From Clostridia bacterium (GTDB taxonomy: Bacteria > Bacillota > Clostridia > Oscillospirales > CAG-272): 7,952 bases of DNA. The notes under the pieces were generated by a model. That model was not told the DNA's origin and did not search any database. It was given only the letters and a program-made list of their open reading frames with translations. Location: assembly GCA_900753295.1 (NCBI GenBank), contig CAADYQ010000055.1, forward strand, positions 1 through 7,952, read 5' to 3'. The position numbers were made by a program, and so were the translations under genes. How positions within the stretch are numbered: position 1 is the first letter of the stretch; each line of letters starts with the position of its first letter. Below are positions 1 to 5,637 of this stretch, piece by piece.

Positions 1-532
1 GCCGCTGGCAGAGGTGACCTTCCGTGCCGAGGGCGCGGAGCGCGCTATCGCCGCAATGAAGGCGGCGCATCCGGAGATGATCGTGGGAGCCGGGACGGTG
101 CTTTGCGAGGAGCATATCGACACCGCGCTCGATGCGGGGGCTGATTTTATCGTAACTCCGGGCTTTGACGCGGCTCTCGTGCGCTATGCCATAGAGCGTA
201 AGGTCCCGATTTTTCCCGGATGCACCACCGCGACCGATTATCACGCCGCATACCGCATGGGGCTTTCGGTGCTCAAATTCTTTCCCGCAGGACTTTCCGG
301 AGGCGTGGCAAAGATAAAGGCGCTTTCCGCGCCATTCCCGATGTTCCGCGTGATGCCTACGGGCGGTATCACGCTCGGTAACCTTGCCGAGTACATCTCA
401 TGCCCGGTGGTCTGCGCCTGCGGCGGGAGCTATATGGTCACGCCCGCGCTCATCGGAGGCAAAAAGTGGGATGATATCAGCGCGCTCTGCCGCCGCTCGG
501 TGGAGGTGATACGGGAGGCGCGTGCAAAATGA
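1..532 (+). CDS. eda: KDPG/KHG aldolase (2-dehydro-3-deoxy-phosphogluconate aldolase), 5' truncated by window edge
   Basis: Class I aldolase that cleaves 2-keto-3-deoxy-6-phosphogluconate to pyruvate and glyceraldehyde-3-phosphate in the cytoplasm. The frame is open from base 2 (P-L-A-E-V-T-F-R), so the gene enters from the left and the GTG at base 14 is not a start. The Glu in LAEVTFR matches the family's catalytic glutamate. GAGTVL, TPGFD, PIFPGCTT and PTGGI follow in the usual order. The Schiff-base lysine lies in VLKFFPAG (codon at 275-277). About 176 residues are visible out of the roughly 205-215 typical of the family, so only the first strand and helix are missing. The stop overlaps the start of the KDG kinase (ATGA), which indicates translational coupling and a shared pathway. 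Activity on the related substrate KHG cannot be excluded from sequence. Confidence 0.93.
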   Translation, partial: PLAEVTFRAEGAERAIAAMKAAHPEMIVGAGTVLCEEHIDTALDAGADFIVTPGFDAALVRYAIERKVPIFPGCTTATDYHAAYRMGLSVLKFFPAGLSGGVAKIKALSAPFPMFRVMPTGGITLGNLAEYISCPVVCACGGSYMVTPALIGGKKWDDISALCRRSVEVIREARAK

Positions 533-1545
533 GCCGTATCGTTACGTTTGGCGAGATAATGATGAGGCTTGAGCCTCCGGGATACGCGCGCCTTGTGCAG
601 ACGGACGGCTTCAGAGTCGTTTTCGGAGGCGCGGAGGCGAACGTTGCGCTGGGGCTTGCGAGCCTTGGGGACGATGCGGCGTTTGTCACGAGACTGCCCG
701 CGCACGCAATGGGTGACGCGGCGGTCAATTCACTGCGCCGCTACGGCGTCGATACCCGACATATCGCCCGCGGCGGCAGCCGTGTGGGGATATATTTCAA
801 TGAAAAAGGCGCCGACCTGCGCGGCGGCGTCTGCATATATGACCGCTCGCATTCGGCGATATCCGAAGCATCTGCGGCGGATTTTGACTGGGATGAGATA
901 ATGCGCGGCGCGGATCATTTCCACCTCACCGGGATCACTCCCGCGCTCGGCAGGCAGATGCCGGATATCTGCATCGAGGCGTGCCGTGCCGCTCACCGCG
1001 CGGGGGCGGCGGTGTCGTTCGACCTCAACTACCGCTCAAAGCTGTGGAGCATCGATGAGGCGCGCCCGGTGCTTTCCGCGATCTGCCGCGAAGCCGATGT
1101 GCTGATAGCAAACGCGGGGCAGGCGAGGGATATCCTCGGCGCGGGCGCTGACGGCGACGTGTGCGGGTCGGACGACCTTTGCCGCGACATTGCCGCCGGG
1201 CTTTGCGAAAAATACGGCTTTTCCCACGCCGCGCTCACCGTAAGGCGGAGCATATCAGCCTTCGATAACCGCATTTGGGGACTGGTTTATAACGCAAAAA
1301 GCGGCGAATGCGCCTTTTCGCGCCGGTATGATGTGCATATCGTCGATCGCGTTGGCGGAGGCGATGCATTTGCGGCTGGCTACATCCACGCCGCGCTTGC
1401 GGGCATGACGGATGCCGAATGCGCGTCGTTTGCGACTGCCGCCGAGGCGCTGAAGCATTCGATAGAAGGCGATGCCGCCCTTGTGAGCGCAGCCGAGGTC
1501 TCGGCTCTTGCCTTCGGAGGGGCGAGCGGAGAAGTGAAAAGGTAA
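529..1545 (+). CDS. kdgK: 2-keto-3-deoxygluconate kinase (PfkB/ribokinase-family sugar kinase)
   Basis: Cytoplasmic ATP-dependent kinase that makes KDPG from 2-keto-3-deoxygluconate and so feeds the aldolase encoded just upstream. The 338-residue length is normal for the family. The N-terminus has the TFGEIMMRLEPPG and GGAEANVALGLASLG (about 33-47) substrate-site signature characteristic of KDG kinases. A YDR.HS.ISEA segment and the FHLTGITPAL and DLNYR motifs follow. The C-terminal PfkB signature is DRVGGGDAFAAG (273-284), with Asp279 as the predicted catalytic base and the GGG run as the anion hole. The ATG at 529 overlaps the aldolase stop codon and has GGGAGG at 513-518 as ribosome binding site. 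The aldolase-kinase order suggests a hexuronate or pectin-type catabolic operon whose earlier genes lie outside the window. Other keto-sugar acids are possible substrates. Confidence 0.9.
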   Translation: MSRIVTFGEIMMRLEPPGYARLVQTDGFRVVFGGAEANVALGLASLGDDAAFVTRLPAHAMGDAAVNSLRRYGVDTRHIARGGSRVGIYFNEKGADLRGGVCIYDRSHSAISEASAADFDWDEIMRGADHFHLTGITPALGRQMPDICIEACRAAHRAGAAVSFDLNYRSKLWSIDEARPVLSAICREADVLIANAGQARDILGAGADGDVCGSDDLCRDIAAGLCEKYGFSHAALTVRRSISAFDNRIWGLVYNAKSGECAFSRRYDVHIVDRVGGGDAFAAGYIHAALAGMTDAECASFATAAEALKHSIEGDAALVSAAEVSALAFGGASGEVKR

Positions 1546-1548
1546 ACC

Positions 1549-1589
1549 GGAATGGGCTGTTAAAAACAATGCTTTTAACAACCCATTCC
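1549..1589 (+). other. Long imperfect hairpin immediately after kdgK
   Basis: GGAATGGG (1549-1556) and TGTTAAAA (1558-1565) pair with TTTTAACA (1573-1580) and CCCATTCC (1582-1589). This gives a 17-position stem with one C/A mismatch and a 7-base loop. It starts 4 bases after the kdgK stop and has no T-tract of its own, so it probably stabilises the 3' end or acts with the GC-rich terminator hairpin right behind it. Confidence 0.7.
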
Positions 1590-1593
1590 CCAA

Positions 1594-1623
1594 AATGGCC
1601 GGCACACGGGTGCCGGCATTTTT
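1594..1623 (+). terminator. Rho-independent terminator of the eda-kdgK operon
   Basis: GCCGGCAC (1598-1605) pairs perfectly with GTGCCGGC (1610-1617) around the loop ACGG and is followed by ATTTTT. On the other strand the same stem is followed by ATTTT, so it may also stop weaker transcription coming from the minus-strand genes at 1643-2324. The arrangement between convergent genes fits a bidirectional terminator. Confidence 0.8.
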
Positions 1624-1642
1624 CGATGGGCTACGGCTTTTC

Positions 1643-1840
1643 TTACATCTTGAAGAATGTCGAGGCGGTGCTTTTAAGCATTCCGCCCACGGCGTCAAGC
1701 GTTTTTCCCGTGCGCTTTATCATGCGGCGCATTTTCATTGGCTTTGAGTTGTAGGCGGCGATGCCCATTCCCATCATTGCGCCCATCGCTACCGTTCCGG
1801 CGGCGATGCCCGCGGCGGTTTTCATTTGTTTGTCTGTCAT
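1643..1840 (-). CDS. Small single-membrane-segment protein of unknown function (65 aa)
   Basis: I do not recognise a named family. The 65-residue protein starts MTDKQMK. Residues about 9-30 are a Gly/Ala/Met-rich hydrophobic stretch (GIAAGTVAMGAMMGMGIAAY) long enough to cross the membrane once. A strongly basic segment follows (KPMKMRRMIKRTGK, about 33-46), then an amphipathic tail ending TFFKM. By the positive-inside rule the C-terminus should be cytoplasmic. Small proteins with this plan (short hydrophobic helix, basic amphipathic tail) are common in Clostridia and are usually uncharacterised. The start is the ATG at 1838-1840, with GAAAGG about 12 bases upstream inside a hairpin loop. It lies 58 bases downstream of, and on the same strand as, the sigma-like gene, so cotranscription is likely. 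Its short length and lack of a firm homologue limit confidence. Confidence 0.65.
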   Translation of the reverse strand: MTDKQMKTAAGIAAGTVAMGAMMGMGIAAYNSKPMKMRRMIKRTGKTLDAVGGMLKSTASTFFKM

Positions 1841-1843
1841 TTT

Positions 1844-1877
1844 TATTACCGACCTTTCAAATTTGGATTCGGTAATA
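1844..1877 (-). promoter_or_regulatory. Inverted repeat in the leader of the 65-aa protein, ribosome binding site in the loop
   Basis: On the minus strand TATTACCGA (1877-1869) pairs perfectly with TCGGTAATA (1852-1844), a 9-bp stem with a 16-base loop. The loop contains the GAAAGG ribosome binding site (complement of 1853-1858), and the start codon is only three bases past the stem. It could be an RNA switch controlling translation or a DNA operator; the sequence alone does not decide. Confidence 0.5.
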
Positions 1878-1898
1878 TTTTTTCCGTCCTGCGGCGCC

Positions 1899-2324
1899 TT
1901 ATACACGGCGCGGCGGGGCGGAATTTTTTTGTTCAAGCGCACGTGCGGCGGCAATGAGCGCGCGGCGGCGCAAGCGGAAAGCGCCGGCGCGAGAAATGTC
2001 GAGCATCTCCGCGCATTCCGCAACTGGAATGCCGCGTATGTAGTGATAATAAAGCAGCATCCTGCCGCTTTCGCCGCACGGCAGAGTGGAAATAAAGCTG
2101 CGTACCGAGCAGAGCCGCGCCCGTACCAGCGAAAGATCAAGCTCATCGGCGCGGCGCTCGTCGGGGTCGCGCCAGGCATCGCCGTCAAAATACTCGCGCG
2201 CGTACCTGTCGGCGCGAAGCATGCGGCATCCGTGGCGGTAGCTTTCAAGATATTCGCGCGCCGCGTCGAGTCCGTCGCCGCACGGTATGCGTGCGGAGGC
2301 GGTGTATTCTTCTTCGTTTTTCAT
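1899..2324 (-). CDS. Small sigma-70 region-4-like helix-turn-helix protein
   Basis: A 141-residue protein. Its second half resembles sigma factor region 4: LPCGESGRMLLYYHYIRG (81-98) followed by a helix-turn-helix at about 99-123 (IPVAECAEMLDISRAGAFRL, then RRR). This is the pattern of small stand-alone region-4-like regulators found in Firmicutes chromosomes and phage or integrative elements. The first half is charged and helical (DAAREYLESYRHG, about 20-32) and shows no region-2 motifs, so it is unlikely to be a complete sigma factor. The start ATG at 2322-2324 has AAAGGG 9 bases upstream. The tail is basic (PPRRV). It precedes the 65-residue membrane protein on the same strand. No convincing promoter was found; a TAATAT at 2365-2360 lacks a good -35. 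Target and function are unknown. Confidence 0.7.
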   Translation of the reverse strand: MKNEEEYTASARIPCGDGLDAAREYLESYRHGCRMLRADRYAREYFDGDAWRDPDERRADELDLSLVRARLCSVRSFISTLPCGESGRMLLYYHYIRGIPVAECAEMLDISRAGAFRLRRRALIAAARALEQKNSAPPRRV

Positions 2325-2470
2325 TATTTATCACCCTTTCTTTAGTCCGCATACGCGGAATATTACGTCTTTGCGCTTGCGTAGGGCAGCTCGCACGGGG
2401 CATTGTCGCGATCCTGCCGCTTTTTTTGACGCAAAACGCACTTTTAAGCACAAAATCAACCGAACGGCGC
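2325..2470. other. Intergenic region between divergent genes, no gene seen
   Basis: This is the left part of the roughly 350-base gap between the sigma-like gene (-) and the repressor gene (+). Open frames crossing it overlap other signals and show no protein-like composition. It holds the ribosome binding site of the minus-strand gene (AAAGGG, complement of 2335-2340), a weak TAATAT -10 candidate for that strand and a T7 run at 2421-2427. Confidence 0.6.
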
Positions 2471-2491
2471 TTGACAAACGGTGTTTTTCAA
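2471..2491. promoter_or_regulatory. Dyad operator candidate overlapping the -35 and spacer
   Basis: The sequence reads TTGA-c-AAAC-ggt-GTTT-t-TCAA. Eight of ten base pairs are symmetric about base 2481. It covers the -35 hexamer and most of the spacer, so a bound dimer would block RNA polymerase. The obvious candidate ligand is the LexA/CI-like repressor encoded directly downstream, giving autorepression. No second copy was found in this window. Confidence 0.55.
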
Positions 2492-2499
2492 CTTATAAT
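2471..2499 (+). promoter_or_regulatory. Consensus sigma-A promoter for the repressor/ABC-F operon
   Basis: TTGACA (2471-2476), a spacer of exactly 17 bases, and TATAAT (2494-2499): both hexamers match consensus perfectly. The start site is expected near 2506, giving a leader of about 170 bases before the ATG at 2676. Such a strong promoter in front of a repressor gene suggests it is normally held down by repression. Confidence 0.88.
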
Positions 2500-2507
2500 A
2501 TATATGT

Positions 2508-2543
2508 CGGAGCGTAGCTCGGAGCGTAGCTTGGAGCGTTGCG
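2508..2543 (+). repeat. 12-bp tandem repeat at the start of the leader
   Basis: CGGAGCGTAGCT occurs twice perfectly (2508-2519, 2520-2531), and a third unit TGGAGCGTTGCG (2532-2543) differs at three positions. The array begins about two bases after the predicted transcription start. It may be an additional operator array, a leader RNA element or simple slippage. Confidence 0.8.
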
Positions 2544-2558
2544 GCGCCGTCCGGTCAT

Positions 2559-2652
2559 TCGCTCTGCCTGCATTATATCACATATGCGGAATAATGTCAA
2601 TGGCTATTACGCAAAAACGAAATATTTTTTGCTTATCGCTCTGCCGGCATAT
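2559..2652 (+). repeat. Imperfect direct repeat in the repressor leader
   Basis: TCGCTCTGCCTGCATTAT (2559-2576) recurs as TCGCTCTGCCGGCATAT (2636-2652), with a 59-base gap. The second copy is followed by CGGAGC, also the core of the 12-bp tandem repeat upstream. The leader therefore contains two related repeat blocks before the AGGGA ribosome binding site at 2664-2668. Confidence 0.55.
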
Positions 2653-2675
2653 CGGAGCATAAAAGGGAACGTAAG

Positions 2676-3293
2676 ATGGATTATCAGGCATTTGAGCGGC
2701 TGCTTGCCGCAAACAAGACCACGGTGTATCGCGTGGCAAAGGAAACGGGAATATCCAATTCCTCGTTTTCCGACTGGAAGCGCGGCAGAAGCTCACCGAA
2801 GCCGGACAAGCTGCAAAAGCTTGCCGATTATTTCGGCGTTCCGGTGGAAACACTTATGGGCGGGGAGCGCACGGTGCGGTCCTCACGCAACGTAGGTCTT
2901 GCCGAGAGGATGGTGCCTGTGATAGGCGAGATACGTGCGGGAAGCCCCATAATCACAAACGAGACGCTCATGGGGCATGAGGTCGCGGATATCCCGGATG
3001 TAGACGACTATTTTTATCTGCGTGTGCGCGGCGACAGCATGAAGGACATAGGCATGATAGACGGCTCGCTCGTGCTTTTTCACAAGCAGCAGTACGCCGA
3101 GGAGGGGCAGATAGTCGCCTGCCTTGTCGGCGGTGAGTCGGCAACGGTGAAAAGATTCCACCGGCGCGGAAAAAACATATATCTTATGCCCGAAAACCGC
3201 GATTATTCGCCAATACCGCTTTCGGTGGTGGATTTCGAAACGGGTGAGGCGCGCATACTCGGCGTGGCGTGCGAAATAAAAATCAAATTGTAA
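2676..3293 (+). CDS. LexA/CI-like transcriptional repressor (XRE helix-turn-helix plus S24 self-cleaving domain)
   Basis: A 205-residue cytoplasmic regulator. Residues about 5-62 form an XRE/Cro-type DNA-binding domain (TVYRVAKETGISNSSFSDWK, then a basic RGRSSPKPDKL segment). An S24/LexA-like peptidase domain follows. The scissile Ala-Gly is in GEIRAGSP (Ala88-Gly89). The nucleophile is Ser121 in RGDSM and the general-base lysine is Lys159 in ATVKRF. These spacings are close to those of E. coli LexA (84/85, 119, 156), and all residues needed for RecA-stimulated self-cleavage are present. True LexA carries a winged helix instead of an XRE domain, so this is a CI/HdiR-like repressor, not the SOS master repressor. 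Start ATG 2676 has AGGGA seven bases upstream. It probably represses its own promoter and the ABC-F gene 16 bases downstream, releasing both on DNA damage; this is inference. Confidence 0.9.
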   Translation: MDYQAFERLLAANKTTVYRVAKETGISNSSFSDWKRGRSSPKPDKLQKLADYFGVPVETLMGGERTVRSSRNVGLAERMVPVIGEIRAGSPIITNETLMGHEVADIPDVDDYFYLRVRGDSMKDIGMIDGSLVLFHKQQYAEEGQIVACLVGGESATVKRFHRRGKNIYLMPENRDYSPIPLSVVDFETGEARILGVACEIKIKL

Positions 3294-3309
3294 CAAACGG
3301 ATAGCGGAA

Positions 3310-5250
3310 ATGACCATAATCAGCGTAAACGATCTCTCACTTTCCTTCGGTCCGAAGGACATACTTAAAAACGTATCATTCGCACTCAACGAGAACGACC
3401 GCCTCGGCATCGTCGGCTCCAACGGGTGCGGCAAATCCACACTGCTCTCGCTCCTGCTCGGCAGGACGGAGCCGACCTCGGGCAGCGTGTATATAAATCA
3501 GAACACAACGGTCGGCATACTTACGCAGGACAGCGCGTTTGAGATATCCCCCGAGAGCGGCGGCACGGTGCGTGAGCAGATGTTTACCGCGTATCCCGAG
3601 CTGCTCGAAGCCGAGGAGCGCATGCACGGGCTGACCGACTTTATGGAGGCTCACTCCGGCGAGGCGGATACCGAGGAATATCTCAGGATCGCGCGGGAAT
3701 ATTCCGAGCTGCACGACAGATACGTAGCCGACGGCGGGCTTACCTACCGCTCGCGGTGCGATGCGACGCTCGGTCACATGGGATTTTCGGAGGCTGACGC
3801 CGCGCTGCCCATTTCGGCGCTGAGCGGCGGACAGCGCACGCGCCTTGCGCTGGCGCGCAAGCTCTGCCGCGAGCCGGATATACTTATGCTCGACGAGCCG
3901 ACGAACCATCTTGACGCGGACACGCTCGGATGGCTCGAAAATTATCTTGCATCCTACAAAAAGTGCATCATCGTAGTCTCGCACGACCGGTATTTTCTTG
4001 ACCGTGTTACCGGAAAAACGCTCATGATAGAGCACGGTACCGCCAAGCTGTATCGCGGGGGATATTCCGCCTCCGCCGAGCAGCGGCGCATTGACCGCGA
4101 GGTGTACGAAAAGCATTACCGCGAGCAGCAAAAGGAGATAGCAAGGCAGGAGGCGTACATCGCGCAGCAGCGCAGATGGAACCGCGAGCGGAACATCATT
4201 GCCGCAGAGAGCCGCCAGAAATTGCTTGACAAAATGGAGCGTCTTGAGGCTCCGGTCGCCGACGAAAAAACGGTGCGTATGCGGTTCAGCCAGGGGATAC
4301 CGAGCGGCAACGACGTGCTGACGGCACGCGGGCTGGGATTTGCTTATCCGGGCGGCGCTCACATTTTCCGCGGGCTTGATTTTGCGATAAAGCGCGGGGA
4401 GCGGATATTCATCGTCGGTCCCAACGGATGCGGCAAATCAACGCTCATAAAGCTGATAATAGGCAGACTGCGCCCGTCCGAGGGCGCGCTCGATCTCGGT
4501 CACAACCTGCAGATAGGGTACTACGATCAGGAAAATCAGAATCTTTGCGAAAACAACACCGTGCTTGAGGAGCTGTGGACGCTTTATCCGGACATGAAGG
4601 AGCATGAGGCGCGCGGAGCGCTGGGGGCGTTCCTATTCCGCGGGGATGATGTCTTCAAAAAGGTAGAGGTGCTTTCCGGCGGCGAGCGGGCGCGGCTGAC
4701 GCTTGTAAAGCTCATGCTTTCGAAAATGAATACGCTGATACTTGACGAGCCGACGAACCATCTCGATATTGGCTCGCGCGAGGCGCTTGAGGCGGCGCTT
4801 GAGGAATATGACGGCACGCTCATATGCGTGTCGCACGACCGTAAATTCGTCGGCAATGTGGCAACGCGCATACTCGGCTTCGATCGCACGGGAAGACTTA
4901 TCAGCGTTCCGGTATCGCATCGGGGCGCGGCGTGGGATGAATGGATCGCCGAGAGCGAGCGCAGAGCGGTCGCGGGCGCGGATGGCGGTCCGGCTGTCTC
5001 CGTAGTGCAGTCTGGCAAGGAGATATATCTGAAAAATAAAAAGGAAGCCGCCGATGCGCGGCGCGCGGCGGCGAGGCTCGAAAGGCTGAAAAAAGAGCAG
5101 GCGGAGCTTGAAGGGGAGCTTGACCGCCTGAATACCGAGCTGTACGGCGATGCCGCCTCGGATTATGTCCGTGCGGGCGAGATATCGGCGCGGATAAATG
5201 AGGTGGAGGAACGCCTGATGGAGATATACGAGGAGGTCGGCATCGACTGA
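3310..5250 (+). CDS. ABC-F family ATPase (YdiF/Uup/EttA-like, ribosome-associated)
   Basis: A 646-residue soluble protein with two fused ATP-binding cassettes and no membrane segments. Cassette 1 has Walker A GSNGCGKST (36-44), signature LSGGQ (171-175) and Walker B DEPTNHLD (195-202). Cassette 2 has GPNGCGKST (370-378), LSGGE (455-459) and DEPTNHLD (479-486). Each cassette has a SHDR switch histidine. The charged linker at about 250-320 (KHYREQQKEIARQEAYIAQQ, then RRWNRERN) is the P-site tRNA interaction motif. A C-terminal coiled coil (about 575-642, rich in E, K, R, A, L) places it with YdiF/Uup types. Family members bind the ribosomal E site and act in translation rescue; some give antibiotic resistance, which sequence alone does not show here. 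The start lies 16 bases after the repressor stop with a weak site (CGGA), implying cotranscription. Confidence 0.93.
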   Translation: MTIISVNDLSLSFGPKDILKNVSFALNENDRLGIVGSNGCGKSTLLSLLLGRTEPTSGSVYINQNTTVGILTQDSAFEISPESGGTVREQMFTAYPELLEAEERMHGLTDFMEAHSGEADTEEYLRIAREYSELHDRYVADGGLTYRSRCDATLGHMGFSEADAALPISALSGGQRTRLALARKLCREPDILMLDEPTNHLDADTLGWLENYLASYKKCIIVVSHDRYFLDRVTGKTLMIEHGTAKLYRGGYSASAEQRRIDREVYEKHYREQQKEIARQEAYIAQQRRWNRERNIIAAESRQKLLDKMERLEAPVADEKTVRMRFSQGIPSGNDVLTARGLGFAYPGGAHIFRGLDFAIKRGERIFIVGPNGCGKSTLIKLIIGRLRPSEGALDLGHNLQIGYYDQENQNLCENNTVLEELWTLYPDMKEHEARGALGAFLFRGDDVFKKVEVLSGGERARLTLVKLMLSKMNTLILDEPTNHLDIGSREALEAALEEYDGTLICVSHDRKFVGNVATRILGFDRTGRLISVPVSHRGAAWDEWIAESERRAVAGADGGPAVSVVQSGKEIYLKNKKEAADARRAAARLERLKKEQAELEGELDRLNTELYGDAASDYVRAGEISARINEVEERLMEIYEEVGID

Positions 5251-5329
5251 CGGCGGGGGATTTAGTTGTGATAAGATTTTGAGGTTCAGTTACCCCGCCT
5301 CGTCAAGTCGCTTGCGCGCCTTGACCGAA
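5251..5329. other. Spacer between the ABC-F gene and the repeat array
   Basis: No gene. GGCGGGG (5252-5258) can pair with CCCCGCC (5293-5299) across a long loop, and GTCAAG (5302-5307) with CTTGAC (5320-5325). GTGATAA at 5268-5274 looks like a degenerate copy of the GTGATAT heptamer of the adjoining array. There is no T-tract, so this is not a terminator. Confidence 0.5.
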
Positions 5330-5463
5330 GTGATATACGCCTGCGGCGTGTGATATATTTTGCTGACGCAAAATGTGATATCTTGCTGTCACGCAAGTGC
5401 GTGACAGCAAGGTGATATCCCGCTTCGCGGGGTTGAGGAAGATTTTGCTTTCGCAAAATCTTC
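5330..5463. repeat. Heptamer-palindrome mosaic array (GTGATAT alternating with five different hairpins)
   Basis: The heptamer GTGATAT occurs at 5330-5336, 5350-5356, 5375-5381 and 5412-5418; GTTGAG at 5432-5437 sits where a fifth copy would be. Every interval between copies is exactly one complete palindrome with no spare bases. These are 5337-5349 (ACGCC-tgc-GGCGT), 5357-5374 (ATTTTGC-tgac-GCAAAAT), 5382-5411 (14-bp arms, CTTGCTGTCACGCA and its complement, 2-base centre), 5419-5431 (CCCGC-ttc-GCGGG) and 5438-5463 (11-bp arms, GAAGATTTTGC, loop TTTC). The palindromes share no sequence with one another, only the property of perfect pairing. This resembles bacterial REP/BIME elements in plan (conserved short tag plus hairpin) but differs because the stems are not conserved. 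No function is established. Confidence 0.9.
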
Positions 5464-5637
5464 ATTAGTCTCCGTATATATAAAATAAAAAATAGAGAGC
5501 AGACAAAAATCTGCTCTCATTTTATTGGTATGTTACTTCATGTTCAGATGTAACTAAAGACAGGAAGTAGATATGAATCTGTACTTATTCCACCATCGGG
5601 GTATGAAGCTACAAATCTGCTCAAACGTTACCCGAGT
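5464..5637. other. AT-rich intergenic stretch, no convincing gene
   Basis: Base composition is visibly lower in GC than in the flanking genes. Apart from the terminator at 5495-5518 it holds a weak hairpin at 5532-5554 (GTTAC/GTAAC) and a 10-base direct repeat AAATCTGCTC (5507-5516 and again near 5613-5622). A 22-codon frame at 5573-5641 has an AGGAAG in front but no other support. Confidence 0.5.
5495..5524. terminator. Bidirectional Rho-independent terminator
   Basis: GAGAGCAGA (5495-5503) pairs perfectly with TCTGCTCTC (5510-5518) around CAAAAA. On the plus strand ATTTTATT follows; on the minus strand TATTTTTTATTTTATA follows, which is the stronger U-tract. It lies between the convergent ABC-F gene (+) and HpcH-type aldolase gene (-) and can serve both, chiefly the aldolase. 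Confidence 0.88.

Noticed and set aside
1761..2345. 194-codon plus-strand frame opposite the sigma-like gene
   Set aside because: Runs antisense to two genes that have ribosome binding sites and recognisable domains; no motif of its own.
2676..3293. Calling the repressor LexA
   Set aside because: The DNA-binding domain is XRE/Cro-like, not the LexA winged helix, although the S24 domain is similar.
3376..4362. 328-codon minus-strand frame inside the ABC-F gene
   Set aside because: Shadow of the first ATPase cassette and linker; no protein-family motifs.
5251..5376. Short minus-strand frame through the array ending in a basic peptide (KARKRLDEAG)
   Set aside because: Only about 32 codons after an in-frame stop, no start with a ribosome binding site, and its sequence comes from the palindromes and heptamers.
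5330..5463. CRISPR-like array
   Set aside because: Repeats are only 7 bases, and the intervals are perfect palindromes of 13-30 bases, not unique spacers of constant length. No cas gene is present.
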